Part shown: one piece after another, positions 1 through 6,136 of the stretch
Layout: each line of letters begins with the position of its first letter
How positions within the stretch are numbered: the first letter of the stretch is position 1
DNA from: Elusimicrobiota bacterium
Lineage (GTDB): Bacteria; Elusimicrobiota; Elusimicrobia; UBA1565; JACRDR01
Assembly (NCBI GenBank): GCA_016212845.1
Contig: JACRDR010000395.1
Span: 1 to 9,871, forward strand
DNA length: 9,871 nt
Reading direction: 5' to 3'
The notes under the pieces: generated by a model
The model's input: only the letters and a program-made list of their open reading frames with translations
Database searches by the model: none
Told to the model about the DNA's origin: nothing
Position numbers and translations under genes: made by a program

Positions 1-743
1 GGAAGCGCTACGGTGAGAACCAGCCGGAGATGGCGTTGGACGCGCTCGCCAAGGAGCCCGCGGACGGCCCCGGCGCCGCCCGCGCGCACTAGCTCCGCGC
101 CCTCCTCTTCGACCAGCGGCGTTCCTACCTCGACGCCGCGGGCGAGTATCTCGCCGCCGCCGAGCGCGCCCCAGCTGGCGGCCTTCGCGGGGGAAGCGGC
201 GAGGCCGTCGCCGACGTCGACCTTGTAGATGTGGACCGCTTCCTTGATGTTCTTGAGCTCGCGGGGGCCGAGGCTGACCATGCGGATCTCGCGGCGGGCG
301 CGGACGATGTCGTAGACCGTCTGGGAGATGCAGATGCCGCCCGGGTCGGCCAGGGGCTGGATGCGGGCGGCGATGTTGACGCCGTCGCCGAAGATGTCGC
401 CGTTCTTCTCGGTGACGTCGCCGATGTGGATGCCGATGCGCAGGAGAAAATGATTTTTCTGGGGCAGCGCCTTGTTGCGCTCGGCGACCGCCTTCTGGAT
501 CTCGACGCCGCAAAGCACCGCGTCCGAGGCGCTGTCGAAGGCGGACATGATGCCGTCGCCCATGAACTTCAAAATGCGCCCGCGAGCCTTCTGAATCATG
601 GGGACGAGGAGCTCGTTGTGCTCCTGCAGGACGCGCATGGCGTTGCCCTCGTCCTCGCCCATCATCTTGGAATACGAGACGATGTCGGAGAAAACGATCG
701 CCGAAAGGCGGCGAGCCCCGTCGGCGGTGTCGTGGTCGGTCAC
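1..743 (-). CDS. Class III adenylate cyclase (3' end beyond window)
   Basis: Predicted to make cAMP from ATP in the cytoplasm. The catalytic domain fills residues 11-178. FSDI carries metal-binding Asp20, KFMGDG carries the second metal Asp63, and GDIFGDGVNIAAR carries Asp116, Asn123 and Arg127. Lys59 and Asp116 occupy the positions that select adenine in class III enzymes, so ATP rather than GTP is the likely substrate. The start is GTG at 743, inside a GTGA overlap with the stop of the upstream secreted-protein gene, implying translational coupling. There is no N-terminal sensor, membrane segment or HAMP domain. The frame stays open to the left edge, but homology ends near 210. The last ~70 codons lie antisense to a TPR-gene remnant and read as low-complexity Ala/Gly/Val sequence, so the natural C-terminus has probably been lost or replaced. 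The domain call is firm; the C-terminus is not. Confidence 0.9.
   Translation of the reverse strand, partial: MTDHDTADGARRLSAIVFSDIVSYSKMMGEDEGNAMRVLQEHNELLVPMIQKARGRILKFMGDGIMSAFDSASDAVLCGVEIQKAVAERNKALPQKNHFLLRIGIHIGDVTEKNGDIFGDGVNIAARIQPLADPGGICISQTVYDIVRARREIRMVSLGPRELKNIKEAVHIYKVDVGDGLAASPAKAASWGALGGGEILARGVEVGTPLVEEEGAELVRAGGAGAVRGLLGERVQRHLRLVLTVAL
3..228 (+). pseudogene. Remnant of a TPR-repeat protein, 3' end
   Basis: Frame 3-92 reads as TPR-type helix sequence (ENQPEMALDALAKEP) and reaches TAG at 90-92. Past that stop the same frame stays convincingly TPR-like (LRALLFDQRRSYLDAAG, then EYLAAAERAP) to about 170, with G or C at nearly every third codon position. After the C run at 169-172, a +1 shift continues as QLAAFAGEAARPS and ends at TAG 226-228. 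A single base change at 92 (TAG to TAC, Tyr) and one base at the C run would restore one continuous ORF. It is therefore read as a decayed gene end, or as a gene hit by two sequence errors. It lies antisense to the run-off end of the adenylate cyclase. The body of the gene is outside the window. Confidence 0.5.
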
Positions 744-1270
744 TTGGAGCCAGCGAGAGGCTGGGCGGAGTTTTTGCCTTTGCGGATGAGTAGCTTGCCC
801 TTTAACCAGAAATCGAGCTCTCGGCTAAAGTCAAATTGGGTTGTCTCACTGAGGATGTTGAGAGGAGTATCCTGGGCGGAACCCCTGACCGCCTCCCCGT
901 GCTCATCGATCTTTCCCGTAGTAAAAACGGCACTTTGCAGTTTTCCAGCAAGGGTCGACCGATAAATAGACATGCGAGTTGTTAGGCTCTTGATATCTTC
1001 TTCGTAAGCAAAGAAGACAAGAGAATCAGGCTTCCCATCCTTCAAGACCAGCCTACAAACGCGCTCCCGTCCGTCTGTCGTTTCAGATTCCTCGAATCCC
1101 TTCATGAAAGTAGTTTGGTCGCCACTATAGCCCAAGATACTCGCAACTCTGGCAGGCCAAACGTCAATCTCTGCACCCTTGAGCTCCTTCACAAGGTTCT
1201 TAAGAGAGCCCGCATCGCAGGGTGCGACCCCGAGAAAAAGGAAGGCTATGACTAGGTTTCTCAGTCGCAT
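740..1270 (-). CDS. Secreted protein of unknown function
   Basis: A 176-residue protein with a Sec signal peptide: two N-terminal arginines, a hydrophobic core (LVIAFLFLGVA) and a likely cut after CDA at residue 20. The mature part is mixed alpha/beta in appearance and charged. I see no catalytic motif and do not recognise the family. Cys18 is preceded by VAP, which is not a good lipobox, so a lipoprotein is less likely than a soluble periplasmic protein. Its stop overlaps the GTG of the adenylate cyclase by four bases (GTGA), so the two are probably co-translated. Its start lies only 34 bp from the divergently read TPR-kinase gene. Base composition is much AT-richer than the flanks (22 of 60 bases are G or C at 961-1020), which suggests separate ancestry. 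No clear Shine-Dalgarno precedes the ATG. Confidence 0.75.
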   Translation of the reverse strand: MRLRNLVIAFLFLGVAPCDAGSLKNLVKELKGAEIDVWPARVASILGYSGDQTTFMKGFEESETTDGRERVCRLVLKDGKPDSLVFFAYEEDIKSLTTRMSIYRSTLAGKLQSAVFTTGKIDEHGEAVRGSAQDTPLNILSETTQFDFSRELDFWLKGKLLIRKGKNSAQPLAGSK

Positions 1271-1304
1271 TGTCTTACTTAGGAGATTTTAACATAATCC
1301 CTGC

Positions 1305-3272
1305 GTGCTGCCAGTGCTAGGGCTCGCGCTAAGCCTTTCCCTCAACCTTTCCGCTGCGATGAAGTCTCAAGAGAAGACCATCCATCAGCACGCACATACG
1401 GCGCTCGAACAGCCTCCGGGGAAAGCTCGAGACATCGAACTCCAAAAGGTGGAAGACGAGAGAAAGGCCTTTGTCGCCGAGTCTCCCAAGGATCCCAATC
1501 GACATGCCGGCTCTGCGCGAATTCAAATTATCCTCGGGGACCACCAAGGAGCGCTGGCTAGCGCGGACACCGCTCTTATCCTTTCCAAGACTCCAGATGA
1601 GAGGGCCGAAGCCACCCGCACCCGCGCGGTTGCTCGCTGGCATGTGGGGGACTTTGGCGGCGCGGTTTCCGACGCGCAGGCGGTGCTCAAGACCGATCCC
1701 AAGGATCCCGTCGCTATGGCGGTGCAGAAGCTCTCCACCGATCGCGTTCCGGGGCAGATCAAGCTACCTAATGCGCCCGCGGAGCAGAGCAACCTTCCCG
1801 AACTGGCGATGCTTGCGGGGCGCGAGACTGGGACTAAGGCCAAGAGCGCCGACGACTTGAAGAGGGCGAAGCAGTTTCTTGAAAAGGGTGAGGCGGCGAT
1901 GGCGGCGGGGGATTATCCGGCGATGCACCGCTTCGCCTCCATTTCGCTTTCGATCATTCCCGAGAATCCGCAGGCGTACGTGCAGCGCGCTTTCGCCAAT
2001 CTCTTTCTGCACAGACCGTCCGGCATGGTCGCCGACGCGACACTCGGGCTCGCCCTTTCGCCCGATTCGCCGGAGCTCCTCGGCCTCCGCGCCCGCGGCT
2101 ACAACGAGCTCGCCAATTACGACGCGGCCTTCGCCGACGCCGACCGCGCCATCGCCCTCAACCCGAAACACGCGATGGGCTGGAGCGAGCGCGCCCGAGC
2201 GCGAGAAGGACTCCGCCAGCCCGCCCAGGCTTGGCTCGACGACTACAAGCGCGCCGCCGAGCTGCAGCCCGCCTGGAGCAATCTCTACGACGAGGCGCTC
2301 GCCCGCAGCCAGGGCAGGGGCCTCAGGACCGTCGACGCCTCCCCGCCTTGGAGGGACCCGGTGAAGGTGATCTCCTCGGCCGCGATCGTCCTCGTGGTCG
2401 GCATGTTCCTCTTCGGCCTCTTCACCTTCCGCACGCGGGGAGAGGCGGCGCCCTCGCCCGCGCCGAACTTCGGCCCGCCGCCGGCGCCCGCCGCCGCGAA
2501 ATCGAGCGAGCGCTACGAGCTCGGCCGACTCCTCGGCCAGGGCGGCATGGGCAAGGTCTACGAGGCGAAGGACACGCTCTTGCACCGTCCGGTCGCGATC
2601 AAGCGCATCCGCGAGGAGCTCATGGAGAGCCCCCAGGACATGAAGCGCTTCTTCGACGAGGCCCGCACCGTCGCCAGTCTCGCCCATCCGAACATCGTGG
2701 CGATCTATGACGTCGTGGAAGACGGCCCGTGGCTCGTCTTCGAGCTCGTCAACGGCCGCACCTTGCAGCACGCGATCGACGCCGCGCCCGGGCAGAAGCT
2801 CGACCCGGCGATCGTCAGGAAGGTGGTCGAGCAGGTCTGCGCGGCGCTGGATCACGCCCACGCCCGCAAGGTCGTGCACCGCGACCTCAAGCCGTCGAAC
2901 GTCATGATCAACGACGGGCTCGGCGTGAAGGTGATGGATTTCGGCATCTCGCGCGTGGCGAAGGACTCGCTCATGCGCACCACCGCGACGATCGCGGGGA
3001 CCCCGCTCTACATGGCGCCGGAGCAGGAAAGCGGTAAGGCACAGCGCGAGACCGACCTCTACGCCCTGGGCATCTGCGCCTTCGAGATGCTCGCGGGGTT
3101 TACGCCGTTCCAGGGCCCCGCGCAGCTCGACTTAAAGAAGAGCGGCAAGATCGCCGCCTCCGGCCTCTCGGCCAAGGCCGACGCGTTCTTCGCGCGGGCG
3201 CTCAGCCCCGATCCGGCGTCCCGCTTCCACTCCGGCGGGGAGTTCCTCGCCGCCTTCCAAGACGCCTGCTGA
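1305..3272 (+). CDS. TPR - transmembrane - Ser/Thr protein kinase
   Basis: A 655-residue protein. Residues 1-18 are hydrophobic (a possible signal peptide or anchor without a charged start). Residues ~60-345 hold TPR-like repeats, clearest at ~195-340. Residues 355-375 form one transmembrane helix, 379-401 a Pro/Ala-rich linker, and ~403-655 a complete Hanks-type kinase. Kinase motifs visible are the glycine loop GQGGMGKVY, VAIK Lys433, HRDLKPSN with catalytic Asp527, DFG Asp545, a Thr-rich activation loop and APEQ, so it should be active. Because the kinase must be cytoplasmic, the TPR half is predicted outside, the reverse of PknB-type kinases. The start is uncertain: GTG 1305 is the first possible start after an in-frame TAA at 1290, but AGGAG at 1281-1285 is 19 nt away. 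The 5' third is AT-richer than the kinase part, hinting at domain fusion or replacement. Confidence 0.9.
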   Translation: MLPVLGLALSLSLNLSAAMKSQEKTIHQHAHTALEQPPGKARDIELQKVEDERKAFVAESPKDPNRHAGSARIQIILGDHQGALASADTALILSKTPDERAEATRTRAVARWHVGDFGGAVSDAQAVLKTDPKDPVAMAVQKLSTDRVPGQIKLPNAPAEQSNLPELAMLAGRETGTKAKSADDLKRAKQFLEKGEAAMAAGDYPAMHRFASISLSIIPENPQAYVQRAFANLFLHRPSGMVADATLGLALSPDSPELLGLRARGYNELANYDAAFADADRAIALNPKHAMGWSERARAREGLRQPAQAWLDDYKRAAELQPAWSNLYDEALARSQGRGLRTVDASPPWRDPVKVISSAAIVLVVGMFLFGLFTFRTRGEAAPSPAPNFGPPPAPAAAKSSERYELGRLLGQGGMGKVYEAKDTLLHRPVAIKRIREELMESPQDMKRFFDEARTVASLAHPNIVAIYDVVEDGPWLVFELVNGRTLQHAIDAAPGQKLDPAIVRKVVEQVCAALDHAHARKVVHRDLKPSNVMINDGLGVKVMDFGISRVAKDSLMRTTATIAGTPLYMAPEQESGKAQRETDLYALGICAFEMLAGFTPFQGPAQLDLKKSGKIAASGLSAKADAFFARALSPDPASRFHSGGEFLAAFQDAC

Positions 3273-3273
3273 C

Positions 3274-3308
3274 GGAGTCAATTTGGGGACAGTCCCCAAA
3301 TTGACTCC
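3274..3308. repeat. Perfect 35-nt palindrome (REP-like)
   Basis: Two perfect 16-nt arms (GGAGTCAATTTGGGGA at 3274-3289 and its complement at 3293-3308) enclose the loop CAG. It begins one base after the kinase stop codon. The GGGGACAGTCCCC core matches palindromic repeats that recur in many environmental bacterial genomes and is partly repeated at 4029-4040. In RNA it would form a very stable hairpin, which could end transcription or protect the 3' end of the kinase mRNA. No T-tract follows on either strand, so a classical rho-independent terminator is unlikely. Confidence 0.85.
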
Positions 3309-3316
3309 GCACTTCA

Positions 3317-3337
3317 TAGCGACCGGAATTGTCGCTA
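3317..3337. repeat. Small hairpin TAGCGAC / GTCGCTA
   Basis: Perfect 7-bp arms with a 7-nt loop (CGGAATT), eight bases after the larger palindrome. No T-run follows on the plus strand (AAACGCGG). The tandem of two hairpins may be one composite repeat unit. The rest of the 3309-3438 gap shows no convincing promoter. Confidence 0.5.
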
Positions 3338-3438
3338 AAACGCGGGCGCGCCCTCTCGTTGCGGCTGGACCTTCTTTCGGAACCGCCCCGGACCTTGGTC
3401 TCAGCCGCCGGAGCCCTCCGGCCGCTATCCTCGGAGGA

Positions 3439-4008
3439 ATGAACAACCTAAGAGCCGCTGTCCTTCTCGCGCTATTGATGCTGCCGTCCGCTCCGGCCTT
3501 CGCCGCCTCCAGCGACGCCGACTGGCTTACGGAAACCCGGAACCGGCTGGAGGACTGGCAGAAGCGGCTTTCACCGCTCTTGCGCGCGGGCCTGGAAAAG
3601 CTCGGCGACGAGGAGTACGCGAGCCCGATGAAGACCCGGTCCTGGGGGAAGCCGCCGCCGCTGACGGTATTCTTGGACGAGGGGCTCTACGTCGTGTTCC
3701 ATGTCCCGGGCTGGAACGCGCAGACGCCCACGATCGTCCCCGAGGCGGACCTCCGGCGGGCCGGCTTCATCCCCGTGCCGTCCGACCTCTTCCAGCTCGA
3801 GGAGTACGGCGCGAAGGTACTCCTGGACGCGAAGGCGATGCAGGGGGCGGATTCGAAGGACCCGGTGAAATACATGGCTCGCGCGCAGGACGCGCTGGTG
3901 TCGCCGGTGCTTCTGATTAAATGGGTGCAGGCGCTCACGAACGAGCGGCTCGACAAGATCCGCGCGGCCGAGCTCGTGAAGCACGTGCAGCCGCCGGCGT
4001 TTCAGTAA
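3439..4008 (+). CDS. Secreted protein of unknown function
   Basis: A 189-residue protein with a clean Sec signal peptide: MNNLR, hydrophobic core AVLLALLML, cleavage after AFA at about residue 22. The mature protein has an amphipathic helical start rich in Trp, Arg and Leu, then a central segment with beta-like character (LTVFLDEGLYVVFHVPGW), then a helical C-terminus. I do not recognise a domain and see no conserved Cys or metal site. The frame is open upstream to a TTG at 3283 inside the palindrome, but the signal peptide and the GGAGG at 3433-3437 support ATG 3439, although the Shine-Dalgarno sits unusually close (1 nt). It is convergent with the immunity-like gene, with a 31-bp gap. Confidence 0.75.
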   Translation: MNNLRAAVLLALLMLPSAPAFAASSDADWLTETRNRLEDWQKRLSPLLRAGLEKLGDEEYASPMKTRSWGKPPPLTVFLDEGLYVVFHVPGWNAQTPTIVPEADLRRAGFIPVPSDLFQLEEYGAKVLLDAKAMQGADSKDPVKYMARAQDALVSPVLLIKWVQALTNERLDKIRAAELVKHVQPPAFQ

Positions 4009-4027
4009 CCCGAACGCAACCCGAACG
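4007..4027. repeat. Direct repeat AACCCGAACG x2
   Basis: Two identical 10-nt copies, 4007-4016 and 4018-4027, separated by one C (period 11). They start in the stop codon of the secreted-protein gene and run into the GGGGACTGTCCC element. Confidence 0.6.
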
Positions 4028-4028
4028 A

Positions 4029-4041
4029 GGGGACTGTCCCT
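4029..4041. repeat. Short GGGGACTGTCCC repeat
   Basis: The core is the reverse complement of the centre of the 3274-3308 palindrome, so the secreted-protein gene is bracketed by two related elements in opposite orientation. The pairing arms are GGGAC and GTCCC around a single T. Its right end enters the stop codon of the immunity-like gene (CTATAG read on the minus strand). Confidence 0.55.
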
Positions 4042-4435
4042 ATAGGCCTTCGTCCAGCAGGTCGGACTTTAGTTCGCCGACGCGCACCTTGGGGACCCGC
4101 TTGTACCAGGCGTGGTCCGGCGCCCCGCCCCGAAGCACCGGCCGCGGCGACGGCTCGGTCGCGGACGCGAACTTCCGGTCGGCCTCGGCCAGCGGCTCCG
4201 AGAGCTGCCGCCGCACCGACGCGGGGACCGAGCGCACCACCCGCTCGATCTCGTCGCGCACCGATAGATCGTTTTGGTAGTCGTAGAGCGTCCAGCCGTA
4301 GCCGCGCTCGACGTCCGCCACGAACGCCCGCCACTTCGACAGCAGCCCGTCGTAGCGCACCTTTTGCCCCATGCGTCCCGAGACCTTGCTCATCGCGCCC
4401 TTGAGCGCCTGCTGTTCCTTTTGGCTCCAGCTCAT
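4040..4435 (-). CDS. Putative immunity protein for the upstream toxin
   Basis: A 131-residue, probably cytoplasmic protein with no signal peptide or membrane segment. It is charged and tryptophan-bearing, with the central pattern WRAFVADVERGY (35-46), then LYDYQNDLSVRDEIE (50-64), and a C-terminal WYKRVPK. From memory, the ERGY / YxNDLxxRD / WxxRVP layout matches a widespread family of short proteins encoded next to secreted nuclease toxins. I cannot confirm a Pfam assignment. The ATG overlaps the stop of the toxin-like gene (ATGA), and AGGGG lies 3 nt before it, so the two should be made together. A toxin-then-immunity order with overlap is the usual layout of such pairs. The gene itself is clear; the role is an inference from neighbour and pattern. 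Confidence 0.6.
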   Translation of the reverse strand: MSWSQKEQQALKGAMSKVSGRMGQKVRYDGLLSKWRAFVADVERGYGWTLYDYQNDLSVRDEIERVVRSVPASVRRQLSEPLAEADRKFASATEPSPRPVLRGGAPDHAWYKRVPKVRVGELKSDLLDEGL

Positions 4436-4812
4436 GGTCCCCTCGTCTGCTTGTCCCAGTAGCGCCTGCCGGCGTTGGGCTTAAAGAACGTGCGGATCGT
4501 CCGCCCGTCCTTGGCCAGTACCGCGAACTCGTTCGTCTTGGGGTCGAAATACAATCGGTCGCCGCTACGGCGGTCCTTCTTGAGGACGCCTTCGCGGACG
4601 AGCAGCCGCCGCGCGGCGGCGAGATACTCCTCGGCGGTGGATAATCCCATCTCCGCGCCGTGCTTCTTGAAGTGCTCCTCCAGCCGCCCGCGCTTAAAAG
4701 CGGCTTCGGCCCCGACCGCAGGCGGAGCCGAAGGTTCCGGAGAGTCCTTTAGGACGGACTCGGCGCCGACGGCCGGCGCGGCGAGCAGGAGAAGGAAAAG
4801 AAGCGCTTTCAT
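4432..4812 (-). CDS. Sec-exported BECR-fold RNase toxin candidate
   Basis: A 126-residue protein. Residues 1-17 are a signal peptide (MKALLFLLLLAAPAVGA), followed by a Pro/Ala/Glu linker to ~38 that repeats PAVGAE. Residues 39-126 form the domain: HFKKHGAEMG (47-56), AEEYLAAAR (60-68), then FDPKTNEFAVLAKDG (89-103) and RTIRTFFKP (104-112). The HFxKHG helix, the NEFAV strand and the IRTxFKP strand are the layout of the Barnase-EndoU-ColicinE5/D-RelE (BECR) nuclease domains found at the C-termini of CdiA and RHS toxins. Likely active residues are among His47/His51, Lys101, Arg107, Thr108 and Lys111. Here the domain is a free-standing secreted protein. ATG 4812 gives a proper signal peptide; ATG 4833 would add acidic MLESDDR. 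It lies 63 nt after the peptidase gene and overlaps the immunity-like gene by four bases. Nuclease activity is inferred. Confidence 0.65.
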   Translation of the reverse strand: MKALLFLLLLAAPAVGAESVLKDSPEPSAPPAVGAEAAFKRGRLEEHFKKHGAEMGLSTAEEYLAAARRLLVREGVLKKDRRSGDRLYFDPKTNEFAVLAKDGRTIRTFFKPNAGRRYWDKQTRGP

Positions 4813-4875
4813 GCGGTCGTCCGATTCTAGCATGGAGCCGCGGAGCGATCCCGCGTCTTACGTGTGACGGACCCG

Positions 4876-6018
4876 TTATGGCGGCAGCGAAACGGGGCCC
4901 GGGAAGCGCACGAGCTCGGAGCGCTTCACGATCGAGCGCAGCTCGGCGAACGTGTAGAACGTCGTCCGGCCGACGCCCGAGTCCTGCACCATGTAGTACC
5001 AGCGGCCCGCGTGGGGGAAGGCGCCGAGGAGATAGCCTTCGTGGCCGAGAACCTCGTAGTCGTGCCCGTGCTCCTGGCGGACGGATTCGGGCAGCGGGAA
5101 CCTCGCGTGGAAGAAGCGGAACCCGAGGAGCCGTTCCTCCCCGCGCGCGAACGAGTCGAGCAGCTCCGCCTCCGTCGACGGGAAGCCGTCGGCGCGCGCG
5201 GCGCCGCCCAGGGCGCGCGCGACGTCGTCCACGTTGTCGTCGGAGAGCCCGTGCGACGCGCGCACGCGCAGGCGGACGCCCATCGCCGCCTCGACCTGGC
5301 CCAGGCTGAAGTCGTCGTGCGTCGGTACGACGTTGCGGTCGAGCAGGCGCTTGGCGAAGCCGACGAGCGCGCGGACGTCGAACGGCTCGCCGAAGCCCGA
5401 CGAGGCCCGGATCGCGTTGAGGAGCGCGTGATAGGCGCACCAGGGCGCGTCCTTTTCCTGGAGCTCGGTTTCGCGGTAGGAGTGGCCGAAGACGGGCGCG
5501 GCCTTCGCGGAGTAGAGGAGCGCCGGGTCCACCGCCCGGGCGACGCCGGCTTCGTAGTCCGCCATGACCAAGCGCTCGGCGTGGCGGTAGTAGGCGAAGC
5601 CTTGGGCACGATAATGCGCGTAGTCGGGGTTCCCGGCGTACCAATCGCGCGCGCGTTTGCCGGTGAAGAGCCGGTCCAAATCGTCGAGCGCCGCCTGCCG
5701 CTCGCCGGCGGCGAGCTTCCCGTGCACCTGCTGGAGCGACTCGAAGGCGGCGAGGTGCTCGACCGCGAGCGCGTGCGGCGAGCGGTTCGCTCCGCCGAAG
5801 AGCGCGCCCAACCGCTGAAGAAGCGTCGGCGAACGCGGCGCGGCGGCGGGCAAGGCGACGGGCAGCGCGAGGGGGAAGGCCGCCGGCGACGGGACCGGCG
5901 CGGTCCACGCCGCGCCCGCGACCGGCGCGACCGGAACCGGACCTACGACGACGGGCACGGGGGCGATTTCCGCGGTCCAGGCTAGGGCCGCCAAGGCGAG
6001 GAGCGACGCCGGGTTCAT
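4876..6018 (-). CDS. Secreted papain-like cysteine peptidase candidate
   Basis: A 380-residue protein. It has an N-terminal hydrophobic segment (ASLLALAALAWTAEI), a long Pro/Ala/Val-rich stretch to ~62, a helical region (~65-185) and a C-terminal papain-like domain. The domain shows PWCAYHALLNA with candidate nucleophile Cys194 at a helix start, HDYEVLG with His319, and WYYMVQDSG with Asp346. This C...H...D order and the strand pattern fit papain-fold (C39-like) peptidases or acyltransferases; the exact family is not recognised. ATG 6018 is preferred to 6063 because codons 6019-6063 (CCA, CTT, GGA, ACA) lack the strong G/C third-position bias that begins just after 6018. There is no clear Shine-Dalgarno. 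It heads the toxin/immunity-like operon and could process or release the toxin, but this is speculation. Confidence 0.7.
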   Translation of the reverse strand: MNPASLLALAALAWTAEIAPVPVVVGPVPVAPVAGAAWTAPVPSPAAFPLALPVALPAAAPRSPTLLQRLGALFGGANRSPHALAVEHLAAFESLQQVHGKLAAGERQAALDDLDRLFTGKRARDWYAGNPDYAHYRAQGFAYYRHAERLVMADYEAGVARAVDPALLYSAKAAPVFGHSYRETELQEKDAPWCAYHALLNAIRASSGFGEPFDVRALVGFAKRLLDRNVVPTHDDFSLGQVEAAMGVRLRVRASHGLSDDNVDDVARALGGAARADGFPSTEAELLDSFARGEERLLGFRFFHARFPLPESVRQEHGHDYEVLGHEGYLLGAFPHAGRWYYMVQDSGVGRTTFYTFAELRSIVKRSELVRFPGPVSLPP

Positions 6019-6099
6019 CCAGCGGAAGTATGTGCCGCCAAGCCGTCCAAGCGGTGGGCCCATTGGCCGATTTCTGCCGGAAAAACAGGCCTAAAGCCG

Positions 6100-6133
6100 T
6101 TGGGCCTTTCGGGCCAATTTGGTATGTTGGCCC
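6100..6133 (+). promoter_or_regulatory. Candidate promoter with overlapping operator dyad
   Basis: TTGGGC (6100-6105) and TATGTT (6123-6128), spaced 17 nt, resemble a sigma70 -35/-10 pair. Transcription would start only about two bases before GTG 6137, giving a leaderless or nearly leaderless mRNA; no Shine-Dalgarno is visible there. A perfect dyad GGGCCAA (6111-6117) / TTGGCCC (6127-6133) covers the -10, and further TTGG(G)CC-type half-sites occur at 6100-6106 and 6063-6068. Read as a possible repressor site in the divergent region. Confidence 0.35.
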
Positions 6134-6136
6134 CCG

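Noticed and set aside
231..965. Long plus-strand open frame over the cyclase
   Set aside because: The minus strand encodes all cyclase motifs here; the plus frame gives Ala/Val/Asp-rich sequence without a domain.
1764..2879. Long minus-strand open frame inside the TPR-kinase gene
   Set aside because: An antisense shadow typical of high-GC DNA; Arg/Gly-rich with no motif, while the plus strand carries intact kinase motifs.
3283..3438. Upstream TTG start for the 3439 gene
   Set aside because: It would translate the palindrome and place the signal peptide 52 residues inside the protein.
4872..4896. CCCGTT / AACGGG inverted repeat as terminator of the peptidase gene
   Set aside because: Short 6-bp stem, 13-nt loop and no T-tract on the minus strand; read-through into the toxin gene seems more likely.
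4694..5985. Long open frames on both strands over the peptidase gene
   Set aside because: They are Arg/Ala- or Val/Glu-rich and motif-free; only the 4876-6018 frame shows a signal segment and the Cys/His/Asp pattern.
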